A DNA stretch of 46,938 nt from Fidelibacterota bacterium (GCA_018650445.1 JABIFX010000259.1:1-46938), one strand, 5' to 3'. Shown: positions 34,538-44,384, counted from the first letter of the stretch. Numbers and translations are program-made. The notes: generated by a model not told the origin, from the sequence alone.

Positions 34538-35431
34538 CTATATCACCCAGGTGATAATGAAAATGACTGTGAAGATAATCTGCAATTTGCTCGTCATTTT
34601 TAAAACCGCATATAACTCCGATGCTTCCCTGTAGTTGATGGTAATCCGAAGCGCATGGAGAGCCATGAGACTTGAAATGGCCGTAACTCCTATCATGGAA
34701 TGAGTTGGTGCAAAGTAGATGAACAATAGGGGCACTAGTGTTGCTGACAACACTGAAAAACCATATTCTACTACACCAAATCGACGACCAAAAAGTGCGA
34801 TTAAGGTACGCTTTCCAACTTTTCTATCTTCTTGATAATCTCGGAGATTGTTGATGGAAAGTAGAGCTACTGAAAAAAATCCAGCTGAGATGCCTGCAAT
34901 CAGAGCAGCGGTGCTCCAGGTTCCGATTTGAACATAAGTGGTTGTGGCGCAGGCGATGGGTCCAAAAAAAAGGAAAGCTGGAAGTTCTGCCAGACCATAA
35001 TAGGCCAGGGGGAAAGGACCTCCAGTATAAATCACGCCCAATAAGAGGGAGAGTAGGCCAATAACAACAATAGGCCAGCCCCCTAAGTAGACCAGATAAA
35101 TGCCGAGGACAAACGAAAGCCCGAAGCAGGCTATGAACCCATTTCTTACTGCCTCTGGGGCGATGAGTCCAGACTGAGTAACCCTTTGTGGTCCAACTCT
35201 TGATTGGGTATCTGCACCTTTTTTAAAATCAAAATAATCGTTAGCCAGATTGGTCCCAATCTGAATGAATATACCACCAAGTAGGGCTGCTATGGCAGCT
35301 AGCCATTGAATGCCACCTTGTGTATGTGCAATGGTTGTCCCCATAAGGACAGGGGATATCGCAACACCAAGTGTCCATGGCCGTGCAGCCTGAACCCATG
35401 TAGCAAACTCAGGTTTATTTGGAGTGGTCAA
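34538..35431 (-). CDS. menA: 1,4-Dihydroxy-2-naphthoate polyprenyltransferase
   Basis: Integral membrane prenyltransferase of the UbiA family that attaches the isoprenoid tail to DHNA, forming demethylmenaquinone. It has 297 residues and about eight to nine helices. The substrate and magnesium motifs are [15 protein letters not shown] (near 65) and [18 protein letters not shown] (near 190). The opening [20 protein letters not shown] is typical. It overlaps menB by 4 bp. The final methyltransferase (MenG/UbiE) is not in this window. Confidence 0.95.
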   Translation of the reverse strand: MTTPNKPEFATWVQAARPWTLGVAISPVLMGTTIAHTQGGIQWLAAIAALLGGIFIQIGTNLANDYFDFKKGADTQSRVGPQRVTQSGLIAPEAVRNGFIACFGLSFVLGIYLVYLGGWPIVVIGLLSLLLGVIYTGGPFPLAYYGLAELPAFLFFGPIACATTTYVQIGTWSTAALIAGISAGFFSVALLSINNLRDYQEDRKVGKRTLIALFGRRFGVVEYGFSVLSATLVPLLFIYFAPTHSMIGVTAISSLMALHALRITINYREASELYAVLKMTSKLQIIFTVIFIITWVI

Positions 35432-36264
35432 GGGCGCCAGGGGTATTTCTTGAAGTTTGGTTTACGCTTTTCATTATAGGCATTTCGCCCTTCCTGAGCT
35501 TCTTCGGACATGTAGTACAAGAGGGTCGCATTACCAGCAAGTTCTTGCAGACCAGTTTGTCCATCAACATCAGCGTTAAAAGCTGACTTCAATAATCGGA
35601 TCGAGAGGGGAGAATGCTCCAGGATTCTCTCGCCCCAGGCCACAGTTTCTTTTTCAAGATCTTTGTAGGGGACCACCGTATTTACCAGCCCCATGTCAAG
35701 AGCTTCCTGAGCAGAATATTGTTTGCAGAGGTACCAGATTTCCCTGGCTTTTTTCTGACCCACGATACGTGCCATGTAACTGGATCCGTAGCCACCATCA
35801 AAGGAGCCGACTTTTGGTCCGGTCTGGCCAAAAATGGCGTTATCAGCAGCAATGGTAAGATCACAAACAAGGTGTAGAACATGACCACCCCCGATGGAGT
35901 ATCCAGCAACCATGGCAATCACAGGTTTGGGAAGTGTGCGAATCTGGCGTTGTAGATCGAGTACATTTAATCTGTGTACACCTTCCCCATCTTCGTACCC
36001 TGAATCTCCACGAATGGATTGATCCCCACCGGAGCAGAAGGCTTTTTCTCCCTCGCCAGTCAGAATAACCACACCTACTTCAGGATCCTCACGAGCATCC
36101 TCAAACGCCTTTATCATTTCCATGACTGTTAGAGGTCTGAATGCATTACGCTTTTCTGGTCGATTGATAGTTACTTTGGCAATTCCATTGTATTTATGGT
36201 AACGAATATCGGTGTACTCGCCTGCAGATTCCCACTTAATAGATGTCACACTATTCTCCTTCAA
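35428..36264 (-). CDS. menB: 1,4-Dihydroxy-2-naphthoyl-CoA synthase
   Basis: Crotonase-fold enzyme that closes the second ring of the naphthoquinone. It has 278 residues and resembles the E. coli enzyme closely at the motifs: [48 protein letters not shown] and [18 protein letters not shown]. The glycine in QTGPKVG marks type I MenB, which uses bound bicarbonate as the catalytic base, unlike type II enzymes with an acidic residue there (from family knowledge). It overlaps menH by 14 bp and menA by 4 bp. Confidence 0.97.
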   Translation of the reverse strand: MKENSVTSIKWESAGEYTDIRYHKYNGIAKVTINRPEKRNAFRPLTVMEMIKAFEDAREDPEVGVVILTGEGEKAFCSGGDQSIRGDSGYEDGEGVHRLNVLDLQRQIRTLPKPVIAMVAGYSIGGGHVLHLVCDLTIAADNAIFGQTGPKVGSFDGGYGSSYMARIVGQKKAREIWYLCKQYSAQEALDMGLVNTVVPYKDLEKETVAWGERILEHSPLSIRLLKSAFNADVDGQTGLQELAGNATLLYYMSEEAQEGRNAYNEKRKPNFKKYPWRP

Positions 36265-37066
36265 TTATTTCGCTCAGAAAATGTCTAATTATACGAGCTG
36301 TTTCCAATGGTTTTTCAAGATGAAAGGCGTGGCCTGCATCGGCGACCTGATTGTGGATGCTTCCAGCTATTTTCTGATTTATCTCCTGATTGAGTTGAAA
36401 ATATTTTGAGTCCAACTCACCTGTCATAAGCAAAGTTGGAACTGCAATATCCTCCAAATTATCCCAGAGGGAAGGTAACGCTCCATTTCCCATCAATGCC
36501 AGAGCTTGACGCAACTGTTCTGTATCATTATTTGATCTTGTATGGCACAATTCACTGAAAAGGATTGCATTATTCTTGATTTTACCAAACAAGTCAGATG
36601 AATACCACTCCTTCAGGAAGGGAGAAACCCCAATGCTAGCCAGCTTGTTCATTAACTGAACGTCATCAATGGTGCGCTGCTCTCGTTCATTCCTGGTCTT
36701 TAATCCTGGAGCACTGGACAGAAAAACCAGTGCTGGGATTTTCTCTGGAGCAAGTTGCTGAAGATGAAATCCAATACGACCTCCCATGGAGTAGCCGATG
36801 GGAGTGAACATCTCAAATCCTGAATTCGAGAGTTGCTGGGGAAGGGCAGTAAGCATGTTTGCGAAGATTGAATCGGTAGGCATTATAGATCCACTATGAC
36901 CTGGTAAATCTACGAGAATATTACAATAGTCTGAAAAATGAGTTCGGACAAGTTCTAACCAATCTTCTCCAGCGCCCAAAAAACCATGTAGCCATAGCAG
37001 GGGATACCCCTCTGTATTTCCTTCAATCCGGTATTTCCAATCATACGTGGAGCTAGGGAGATTCAC
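36251..37066 (-). CDS. menH: SHCHC synthase (alpha/beta hydrolase)
   Basis: Eliminates pyruvate from SEPHCHC to give SHCHC. The alpha/beta-hydrolase fold shows [14 protein letters not shown] at the oxyanion loop, [14 protein letters not shown] with the nucleophile serine, [12 protein letters not shown] with the acid and [11 protein letters not shown] with the histidine. I prefer the GTG at 37066 (271 residues), because the ATG at 37129 would overlap menD by 77 bp and add a stretch unlike the family; the ribosome binding site is weak in either case. Translation is probably coupled to menD. Confidence 0.85.
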   Translation of the reverse strand: MNLPSSTYDWKYRIEGNTEGYPLLWLHGFLGAGEDWLELVRTHFSDYCNILVDLPGHSGSIMPTDSIFANMLTALPQQLSNSGFEMFTPIGYSMGGRIGFHLQQLAPEKIPALVFLSSAPGLKTRNEREQRTIDDVQLMNKLASIGVSPFLKEWYSSDLFGKIKNNAILFSELCHTRSNNDTEQLRQALALMGNGALPSLWDNLEDIAVPTLLMTGELDSKYFQLNQEINQKIAGSIHNQVADAGHAFHLEKPLETARIIRHFLSEIIEGE

Positions 37067-38774
37067 GAAGACTTTCAAAAATATTTTGATGGAATCGGTG
37101 GTTCTCGATTCGGTCAGAATCCAACTCAATTAGGATGGATTCAGCCTGTTGAGTTGCCTTGACATAAGTGGTTTTAAATGCATCCATATCTGTAGGATTT
37201 GAATAGGCCAGACCAAACATTGATGCTGCATGCTCAAGGGTCAGCCCGTGGGGAGTCCCAAAGAATGGTTCAAAGACATCAGTTTCGTTCCGCACTGGCA
37301 GAAAGCTGAAGATGCCGCCACCATCATTATTGACAACAACTATGATGATGGGTTGTTGGGCTGTTTTGATCAATTGGAGTGAATTCAAATCATGTAAGAA
37401 TGCCAGATCTCCGATAAGAATAGTGATTGGACATTCTGAGCCAGCTTCATATCCAGCTGCTGTAGCCAGTAGGCCATCTATTCCGCTACTTCCCCGGTTC
37501 GCGAAGATTTCGCCCTCGAAATGACCTTTGGAGGCAAACATCTCCATCTCCCGGATGGACATGCTGTTTGCCAACATGAGTGCGTGGTGACTGGGAATCA
37601 ATTTCGAAAGCTGGTAACTTGTTCCTGGTTCAGTGAGTTGAGACTCATCCTTTAATAGCTTTGAAATAGAGATCGCGGTCTGCTCTTCAACCATTTGCCA
37701 TGATGGTAGCCACTGATTATCCCGGTCAATTTCTTGAGGGTCTAGGCTTTGGCAAAATTCTTTAATATCAGTATGAAGCTCAATGTTCACTTGGTGGTTT
37801 GGATCAATTCGCTCTGGGGTTTCTTTTACTGAGACATAGAAAATATTAGTATCATCAAGGTAATTCAGGAGCCGCTTTGAAGTAAAAGCCCCACCAAAAT
37901 GAATAACGAAATCTGGTTTTAATAATTGAAGGTCATCAGAAAGAAGAGCCAGATCAAAATGATTGATAATAAGCGGATTGTCAGCAAACCTCAAATGTGA
38001 TTGAACATCTGGGAATACTGGCAAATTCAAGGTTTCTGAGAGCTGTAGAATAGAATCGATGCACTCATCTCTAACCGACCTGCCCACAATGATAAGACCT
38101 CTTTTGGCCTGCTCCACGTTCTGAAACATGGGCTGTAGCCTTTTAGCTAGCAAAGGTGGGAAGGTTGGAGACGCAGACACAAATTTTGAATTATTATGCA
38201 CCCACTCAGCATCAAAAGTTGGCGAATCGGAACTTTCGATCCTCTCGGGTAATAAGGGCTCTCTAAATTGACAGTTCAGGTGGACTGGGCCTGGATGTGC
38301 TCCCGTACTGGCATCAAATAACCCATCGACCTGGTTAAGGATGTCTGTTGCTATTGTCTCAGCCACAGGGGGTTGAAGATTCAGTGCAAGTCGAGGATAC
38401 ACACCATAAATATTTTGCTGGAAAATGGCCTGGTTGGCGCCAACATCAATGAGCTCAGGGGGACGATCAGCACTGAGGATGATCATGGGGATATTGTCCA
38501 TGGAAGCTTCGATTACAGCCGGGTAGTAGTTGGCCACTGCGGTTCCTGAAGTGCAAACCAGAACTGCTGGCAACCGGGTGGCACGTGCATAACCTAAAGC
38601 AAAGAATGCTGCTCCGCGTTCATCATAATGAACAATGGTCTTTGCCTTTGGATGCCTGGCAATTGCCACGGTTAGCGGTGTGGATCTGGATCCTGGGGAG
38701 ATGATAAATTGAGTGACTCCCACTCGCGAGAGCTCTTCAATAATTATCTGAGCAACATCAAGGTTGGTCATCAT
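37053..38774 (-). CDS. menD: SEPHCHC synthase
   Basis: Thiamine-diphosphate enzyme, first committed step after isochorismate: adds a succinyl semialdehyde unit from 2-oxoglutarate. It has 573 residues. Motifs include QFIISPGSRSTPLTVA near the start, AVLVCTSGTAVANYYPAVIEA, a central domain, ILIGDLAFLHDLNSLQL with the GD of the ThDP/Mg site, and VVNNDGGGIFSFLP closing it. The gene heads the tightly overlapping men transcript; 129 bp separate it from menF. Confidence 0.96.
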   Translation of the reverse strand: MMTNLDVAQIIIEELSRVGVTQFIISPGSRSTPLTVAIARHPKAKTIVHYDERGAAFFALGYARATRLPAVLVCTSGTAVANYYPAVIEASMDNIPMIILSADRPPELIDVGANQAIFQQNIYGVYPRLALNLQPPVAETIATDILNQVDGLFDASTGAHPGPVHLNCQFREPLLPERIESSDSPTFDAEWVHNNSKFVSASPTFPPLLAKRLQPMFQNVEQAKRGLIIVGRSVRDECIDSILQLSETLNLPVFPDVQSHLRFADNPLIINHFDLALLSDDLQLLKPDFVIHFGGAFTSKRLLNYLDDTNIFYVSVKETPERIDPNHQVNIELHTDIKEFCQSLDPQEIDRDNQWLPSWQMVEEQTAISISKLLKDESQLTEPGTSYQLSKLIPSHHALMLANSMSIREMEMFASKGHFEGEIFANRGSSGIDGLLATAAGYEAGSECPITILIGDLAFLHDLNSLQLIKTAQQPIIIVVVNNDGGGIFSFLPVRNETDVFEPFFGTPHGLTLEHAASMFGLAYSNPTDMDAFKTTYVKATQQAESILIELDSDRIENHRFHQNIFESLRESP

Positions 38775-38903
38775 AGTTCAGTAGACCAATTAAATGGGGT
38801 TAAATGAATTAATCTCATGGCCTGCAATCTAATGAAGATGGACTTTGAATAAAGTGACAAAACAGAGTTACGAGATAACCTGGAAAATTGGTAGAAAGTG
38901 TGT

Positions 38904-40271
38904 TTAGAGATCCAGTGCTTTTAAAAATTTGCTAATTTTATCTTCGATCTCTTGCCATTCGTCGGCGGGATCTGAACCCAATACTATCCCTGCACCAGAA
39001 TATAGGGAAACTCGTTCCTTTTCAATTAGTGCGGAGCGAATTGCAACTACAAACTCAGTATGATCATGTCCTACAAACCCGATGGGAGCAGCATACCAAC
39101 CACGATTAAATGGCTCAAGGTCCTCAATCGCTTCCAGTGCAATATCTGTGGGGTAACCACCCATGGCAGGCGTCGGATGCAAAGCTTTGATCAAATCTGC
39201 GTCACTGGTTTCGGGATCCAACTCACCCTTGAAATGTTTACATAGATGCTGAACGTGTGAAAGTCGGGTGATTTGAACTTCTTCGTCCATTACCAGGTTA
39301 TGGCAGTATTTTTCGAGTACATTCTGGATCATATCAACAACGATGCTATGCTCTCTGACTTCTTTCTCTGAATTCAACAAAGCCCTGGCATAACGTTCAT
39401 CATCACGGGTTGTTAATCCCCTGGGGCGAGTACCTGCGATGGCCTCGGTATGAAGCGTACGTCCCTGACGCTTGAACAAGCGCTCAGGTGTTGCTCCCAA
39501 AAAAGCATGTCCCTCATCCGCCTGGAAATAAAAATTAAAGGTTTCTTCAGTCATTCTTCTCAGACGAAGCAGATAGGCGACTGGATCAACGGGGTCATTG
39601 AAAGTTAAAGTAGCTTTTCTAGCTAGAACCACCTTCTCGTATTTACCCTCACCCATTTCTTCGAGAGCAGTATCGAGTGAGGATTGCCATTCAGCCCGGT
39701 CTGGAATATCTCGCCGGTGTAAAATGGTACGTTCTTCCCAATCACTCAGAGTAAGTTCAAATTGAACATCCGCTAGCTGCTTAACTATTGCTTCAGGAGG
39801 ATTGCAATTCTCTGCGCTCTGGAGAAAGTTGCAGACCAGAAAGGTTCCCTCATCGGAACGATGCAGTTCGAATTGAGGAATAATAAAACGGTAGGCGCCA
39901 AAACTTTTCCACTCCTGAGAGGGTTTGCTATCCTGATTGAATTGGAAACCACCATAATAACGAAGATCTGGATACTTTGGGTCCAGGAAAACCCGCAATT
40001 CGGTGAAGAGTTTTGTCAGGTCTGGGGTTTGCTGCCCAGAAATTTCATGGGCAACTCCAAGCCCGGCCATTTTGAATTCCTGGTTACGATTTGCCCAGTA
40101 GGTCTTGATAGGAATAGATTGGCAGGCAAGCCACTGCATAGCAGCCACATTTTCGACTTCCACTTTACAGCGAATCATTCGCGGGGTGTCATGTGACTGA
40201 GACTCCGAACAGGCATTTCGAATTTGCTCAAGAAGGCGGAGTTTAGCAGTTGAAAATGCGTATGGGTCCAT
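38904..40271 (-). CDS. menF: Menaquinone-specific isochorismate synthase
   Basis: Converts chorismate to isochorismate. The 455-residue protein has the chorismate-binding domain in its second half: YEKVVLARKATL, HTEAIAGTRPRG, HPTPAMGGYPTDIALEAI, FNRGWYAAPIGFVG and YSGAGIVLGSDPADEWQEIEDKI, which holds the magnesium glutamates. An entC-type siderophore function is unlikely because all other men genes follow in the same direction. Upstream lies a 219-bp divergent region shared with the NlpC/P60 gene. Confidence 0.95.
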   Translation of the reverse strand: MDPYAFSTAKLRLLEQIRNACSESQSHDTPRMIRCKVEVENVAAMQWLACQSIPIKTYWANRNQEFKMAGLGVAHEISGQQTPDLTKLFTELRVFLDPKYPDLRYYGGFQFNQDSKPSQEWKSFGAYRFIIPQFELHRSDEGTFLVCNFLQSAENCNPPEAIVKQLADVQFELTLSDWEERTILHRRDIPDRAEWQSSLDTALEEMGEGKYEKVVLARKATLTFNDPVDPVAYLLRLRRMTEETFNFYFQADEGHAFLGATPERLFKRQGRTLHTEAIAGTRPRGLTTRDDERYARALLNSEKEVREHSIVVDMIQNVLEKYCHNLVMDEEVQITRLSHVQHLCKHFKGELDPETSDADLIKALHPTPAMGGYPTDIALEAIEDLEPFNRGWYAAPIGFVGHDHTEFVVAIRSALIEKERVSLYSGAGIVLGSDPADEWQEIEDKISKFLKALDL

Positions 40272-40476
40272 ATTAGCCAGTTTTACTTCTCAGAATGTAG
40301 ATGCGGGATATCGTTGAAAGAGTTGAAGTGTTTCATCTAACATGGCGACTATTTACTGTAAAGCCTAGAGGTGGGCAAACACTATTTTTCATACAATGAG
40401 TACATTAAGTTTTGCAGAGATGCCAGATTTTAGCAACTCTTGTTTCACCGTTATCAGCGATTAAATTCCTGCTCGC

Positions 40477-40484
40477 AAAGGAGG
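40477..40484 (+). promoter_or_regulatory. Ribosome binding site that sets the NlpC/P60 start
   Basis: AAAGGAGG, a near-perfect match to the anti-Shine-Dalgarno sequence, 6 bp before TTG 40491. It decides against the upstream in-frame TTG at 40440. Confidence 0.75.
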
Positions 40485-40490
40485 GGCTAT

Positions 40491-41282
40491 TTGGCCTTGC
40501 AGATGTTAACAAATGTCAGTATTGCATCCATATACCGGGATGCGGCTTTTAAATCTGAAACGACTTCACAAACTCACCTGGGTGAGACATTGGAAGTGCT
40601 CGAAGATAGGGGTGATTGGCTTCGGGTAAGACAAGAAGATGATTATGAAGGATGGGTAGCTCGGTTTTTTATCGTGGATAAGCCCACTTCATGGGAGAAT
40701 CACACCTTCTATCATCACGGCGAGCAAATTTCCTGGATTTTTCAGAGTCCTGACACCCAATCAAACAGTATTCGTGATATTACCCTTTTATCACGACTCC
40801 CGATGCTAGACCAACATGAGGGATGGGTACAATTACTGCTCCCCGATGGTGTTCAAGGATGGGTTCAAAATAGTCCTCGCCCTCTCGTGCATTCTGTTGA
40901 TTTTGAGCGACTCATTCAAACCGCTTTCAGGTTTCAGGGGATTCAATATTATTGGGGCGGTCGGTCTCCAAAAGGATTCGATTGCTCTGGCTTTGTTCAA
41001 ACTGTTTATGGATTAAATGGATTGCGACTGCCTCGGGATGCCCATCTGCAAGCTGATGTGGGCACCAGGGTTGACGATGATTTTTCAAATTGGGAAGTTG
41101 GAGACTTGATTTTCTTTGCAGAGAGATCTGAAAAGGTCACCCATGTTGCCATAGCACTTGGCGAAGGCGATTTTATTCATGCCTCAGGTTTTGTAAAATT
41201 GAATAGTATGAACCCTGATCATCCTGATCTTTATCTTGAGAAATATGGAAAAATATTCACCAGGACCATGCGAGTAATATAG
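40491..41282 (+). CDS. NlpC/P60 peptidase, YkfC-like (gamma-D-glutamyl-L-diamino acid endopeptidase)
   Basis: Cysteine peptidase expected to cut between D-Glu and the diamino acid of murein peptides. From TTG 40491 it has 263 residues. Two SH3-like regions lie at about 1-65 (LEVLEDRGDWLRVRQEDDYEGWV) and 65-135 (HEGWVQLLLPDGVQGWV). The NlpC/P60 domain follows with GRSPKGFDCSGFVQTVYG (catalytic Cys), LRLPRDAHLQADVG, VGDLIFFAERSEKVTHVAIALG (catalytic His) and FIHASG (third polar residue). No signal peptide is seen, so it is probably cytoplasmic like YkfC and would act on imported peptides, releasing L-Ala-D/L-Glu dipeptides of the kind the epimerase at 13943 could use. It diverges from menF. Confidence 0.88.
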   Translation: MALQMLTNVSIASIYRDAAFKSETTSQTHLGETLEVLEDRGDWLRVRQEDDYEGWVARFFIVDKPTSWENHTFYHHGEQISWIFQSPDTQSNSIRDITLLSRLPMLDQHEGWVQLLLPDGVQGWVQNSPRPLVHSVDFERLIQTAFRFQGIQYYWGGRSPKGFDCSGFVQTVYGLNGLRLPRDAHLQADVGTRVDDDFSNWEVGDLIFFAERSEKVTHVAIALGEGDFIHASGFVKLNSMNPDHPDLYLEKYGKIFTRTMRVI

Positions 41283-41301
41283 AATTGAAGATATTTAAAT
41301 T

Positions 41302-42324
41302 ATGAACGACGTACCAAAAGATAAAAAACCAATCCTGCTTTCAGGCATTCAACCTTCTGGGCACTTAGCTCTCGGAAATTATGTAGGAGCGATGCGTAAT
41401 TGGGTGCAGATGCAACAGGATTACCTCGGCATTTTTATGGTTGTAGATATGCATGCAATCACAGTTCGCCAGAAGCCTGCAGACTTAAGAAACAGATGTT
41501 TATCCTTTGCCGCACAATATCTGGCGGCGGGTATTGACCCAGAAGAGAACGTCATTTTTATTCAATCTCATGTACCTCAGCACGCTGAACTTGCCTGGGT
41601 ATTGAACTGTTATACCTATATGGGTGAATTGAATAGAATGACTCAGTTTAAGGATAAATCAAAGCGACATGAGGACAATATCAATGCAGGCCTGTATGCC
41701 TATCCGGCTTTGATGGCCGCTGATATTCTGCTCTATCAGACAGATCTTGTTCCTGTGGGAGCAGATCAAAAACAGCATCTTGAATTGACCCGAGATATTG
41801 CGAATCGATTTAACAATACTTACAGCCCAACCTTCAAAGTGCCTGAGCCATTTATCCCCAAAGCGGGAGCGAGAATCATGAGTCTCCAGGATGTTGATAA
41901 AAAGATGTCTAAATCTGATAGCAATGTGAATAATTACATATCGCTACTGGATCCGCCAGATGTATTGCGACGCAAGATCAAGCGCGCGGTCACTGATTCA
42001 GCAAGTGAGATCACACCTGAGTCTCTGAATCGATCTGGAATTGGGAATTTGTTGTCTATTTATGCTGTGTTGAATGATATGCAGCCGGCTGAAGTTGTGG
42101 ATCGTTTCGAAGGTCAACAGTATAGTGGCTTTAAAGGCGATCTGGCAGATTCTCTGGTTGCTTTTTTAGAACCTTTTCAACAACGCTATGATAAAATCAT
42201 GGGCGACAAGGGCTATCTCACAGGAATCTTGGATGAAGGCTCAATGCGAGCCAGGCGTATGGCTTCAAAAACCATCAGTAAAGTCTATAGAAAATTAGGA
42301 TTTGTACCCGCCGGACGCTCCTAA
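41302..42324 (+). CDS. trpS: Tryptophanyl-tRNA synthetase
   Basis: Charges tRNA-Trp. Class Ic synthetase of 340 residues. SGIQPSGHLALGNYVGAM carries the HIGH-equivalent, PALMAADILLYQTDLVPVGADQKQHLEL the substrate pocket, and KKMSKSDSNVNNYISL the KMSKS loop. The first base of the scpA ATG is the last base of its stop (TAATG), so the two are probably co-translated. Confidence 0.97.
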   Translation: MNDVPKDKKPILLSGIQPSGHLALGNYVGAMRNWVQMQQDYLGIFMVVDMHAITVRQKPADLRNRCLSFAAQYLAAGIDPEENVIFIQSHVPQHAELAWVLNCYTYMGELNRMTQFKDKSKRHEDNINAGLYAYPALMAADILLYQTDLVPVGADQKQHLELTRDIANRFNNTYSPTFKVPEPFIPKAGARIMSLQDVDKKMSKSDSNVNNYISLLDPPDVLRRKIKRAVTDSASEITPESLNRSGIGNLLSIYAVLNDMQPAEVVDRFEGQQYSGFKGDLADSLVAFLEPFQQRYDKIMGDKGYLTGILDEGSMRARRMASKTISKVYRKLGFVPAGRS

Positions 42325-43055
42325 TGAAGAATCAACTCCATCGTATTGATCTGGATATGTTTGAAGGTCCCTTGGACCTGTTATTGTTTTTAATTAAACG
42401 TGATGAATTGAATATTTATGACATCCCCATCGCTCAAATTACGAAAGATTTTCTTGAATATGTTAATCTGGCCAAAGAACTGAAACTTTACTCTGCTGGC
42501 GATTTTGTTCTCATGGCAGCCACACTGATGAAAATCAAAGCCCGGATGTTGTTGCCTATCGAGGCCAATGGTGATGATGAGATTGAAGACCCGCGTACCG
42601 AGTTGATGAATATGTTGCTCGAGTATAAGCGTTACAAAGAGGCGACGGCTACATTTTCTGAAATGGAAAGATTTGAACGACCACACTATTATCATATCCC
42701 AGCCACGTGGAGTCCCCAACAGGAAGACAATACGGCTATTTTGGAAGATGTCAAACTGTATGATATCATGCTAACTTTTCAATATCTCATTAAAAACTAC
42801 GAAGAACCTGCCACTCATTCAGTCGCCGTTGAGGAAGTTACGCTGAGTGAACAGGTAGGATTTCTGAATGGCTTGCTTCAGGCAAAAGCCAAATTGAGTT
42901 TTGCAGGTCTATTGGAGAAATTTGATTCTCGTTTGGTTGTGGTTGTCACTTTTTTGGCCATTCTTGAGATGTTGAGAAATCGTCAGGTTAAAGTAAAGCA
43001 GTCGAAATTATTTGATGATCTACTTATATCAAGGGGTAGCACTTTTGGAAATTAA
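42324..43055 (+). CDS. scpA: Segregation and condensation protein A
   Basis: Kleisin subunit that bridges the SMC dimer in bacterial condensin for chromosome segregation. The 243 residues begin with the hallmark DMFEGPLDLLLFLIKRDELNIYDIPI, followed by FLEYV, AGDFVLMAATLMKIKARMLLP, and the C-terminal winged helix with VVVTFLAILEMLRNRQVKVKQ that binds the SMC head. It overlaps trpS by one base and scpB by about 11 bp. An smc gene is not in the window. Confidence 0.95.
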   Translation: MKNQLHRIDLDMFEGPLDLLLFLIKRDELNIYDIPIAQITKDFLEYVNLAKELKLYSAGDFVLMAATLMKIKARMLLPIEANGDDEIEDPRTELMNMLLEYKRYKEATATFSEMERFERPHYYHIPATWSPQQEDNTAILEDVKLYDIMLTFQYLIKNYEEPATHSVAVEEVTLSEQVGFLNGLLQAKAKLSFAGLLEKFDSRLVVVVTFLAILEMLRNRQVKVKQSKLFDDLLISRGSTFGN

Positions 43056-43599
43056 TGAATTAAAACAGATTGTTGAAGCCTTGTTGATTGCCACACCTGA
43101 GCCATTAACGGAAGCTCGCTTTAATACCTGTCTCGGTGATAGTAATAGCAAAATACCTCTCCAGGAGGTGATTCGCGAGCTGGCTTCTGATTATGAGAAG
43201 TCCGGTAGAGCATTCTTTATCAAAGAAGTTGCTGGCGGTTATCAGATCGTAACCAACGCAGAGTTTGAATCTTATATCAAGGGTCTTTTCTCCAAATCAG
43301 GGAAACTCCGATTGTCTCAGGCTGCTCTGGAAACACTGGCTATAGTGAGCTATAGACAACCAGTCACCAGAAATGATATTGAGTCCATTCGTGGTGTCAG
43401 CTCTGATTCCTCATTGCGAACCCTCCTTGATCGGAAATTATTGGAGATTCGAGGCCGTGAGGACGGTCCAGGTCGTGCCCTTTTGTATCGGACCAGTACG
43501 GAGTTTTTACAGTATTTTGGTCTTAATTCTGTCAAAGATTTACCGCGACTGAAAGAAGTAGAAGATATTCTGGCTGAGGATGACGGCGAGTTGGTTTAA
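43045..43599 (+). CDS. scpB: Segregation and condensation protein B
   Basis: Partner of ScpA; dimers of tandem winged helices clamp the kleisin. I choose TTG 43045, preceded by AAGGGG at 8 bp, giving 184 residues; the open frame reaches back to 43012 deep inside scpA without a site. Features are LKQIVEALLIATPEPLT at the start, AGGYQIVTN, LRLSQAALETLAIVSYRQPVTRNDIESIRGV (the family signature) and LLDRKLLEIRGREDGPGRALLYRT. Confidence 0.94.
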   Translation: MEINELKQIVEALLIATPEPLTEARFNTCLGDSNSKIPLQEVIRELASDYEKSGRAFFIKEVAGGYQIVTNAEFESYIKGLFSKSGKLRLSQAALETLAIVSYRQPVTRNDIESIRGVSSDSSLRTLLDRKLLEIRGREDGPGRALLYRTSTEFLQYFGLNSVKDLPRLKEVEDILAEDDGELV

Positions 43600-43643
43600 T
43601 CAACCAATTGATCCCTGGGATCACATACAAAATCTTGAGTGAT

Positions 43644-44384
43644 ATGACTAAAAAATCTGATGAACAGATACGTTTCAACCGATATCTGGCAATGGCTGGT
43701 CTGGGTTCGCGACGAGTCTGCGATGACCTTATTCAAAAAGGTTTGGTGACAATCAATGGACAGGTTGAGAGTAATCCGGCAACGCGTGTAAATCCCTTAT
43801 CTGATGATGTTGTATTTCAAGGTAAGCAGGTCATACTCGAACCAGACTACCAATATTTTCTCCTCAATAAGCCCACTCAGGTGATCACCACAACCAACGA
43901 TCCCTATGGCAGGACCACCATCATCGATTTAATTCCCTCAAAGGATAGAATATATCCTGTGGGGAGGTTGGATTATGACACGACCGGGGCGATTATCCTG
44001 ACCAATGACGGAGATCTGGCTTATAGCCTGACCCATCCAAAATTTCAAATCCCCAAAACATATGCGGTACGAGTGTTGGGGCAGGTGAGTTCGGATGACC
44101 TGGATCGTCTGCCACTTGGCATAAATATTGAAGCTAAAACACCTGCAATCGCAGAGGTTCTTGACTACAACTATTTCGATAGATTTACAGAGGTCAGACT
44201 CATTCTTCGAGAGGGTCGTAAACGCGAAATAAAGAGAATTTTTATGGCTCTGGGTCACAAGGTGGTGAAACTCCACAGAGAGCAATTTGCATTTTTAAGA
44301 GTAGATGATCTCTCCCTGGGTAAGTATCGGGTAATATCAGCTGCTGAGGTCGCAAAATTGAAGGAATTGGCACATGGACATTAA
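43644..44384 (+). CDS. rluB: 23S/16S rRNA pseudouridine synthase, RsuA/RluB family
   Basis: Isomerises a specific uridine in ribosomal RNA. The start is ATG 43644 (246 residues), where the S4 RNA-binding domain begins as FNRYLAMAGLGSRRVCDDLI; an upstream TTG at 43608 would add 12 residues unlike the family. The catalytic domain has YPVGRLDYDTTGAIILTNDG with the nucleophile Asp, HPKFQIPKTYAVRV, and GRKREIKRIFMALGHKV. Position after scpAB is the usual one for RluB (23S rRNA site near 2605); RsuA-like specificity cannot be excluded. It overlaps the next gene by 11 bp. Confidence 0.9.
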   Translation: MTKKSDEQIRFNRYLAMAGLGSRRVCDDLIQKGLVTINGQVESNPATRVNPLSDDVVFQGKQVILEPDYQYFLLNKPTQVITTTNDPYGRTTIIDLIPSKDRIYPVGRLDYDTTGAIILTNDGDLAYSLTHPKFQIPKTYAVRVLGQVSSDDLDRLPLGINIEAKTPAIAEVLDYNYFDRFTEVRLILREGRKREIKRIFMALGHKVVKLHREQFAFLRVDDLSLGKYRVISAAEVAKLKELAHGH

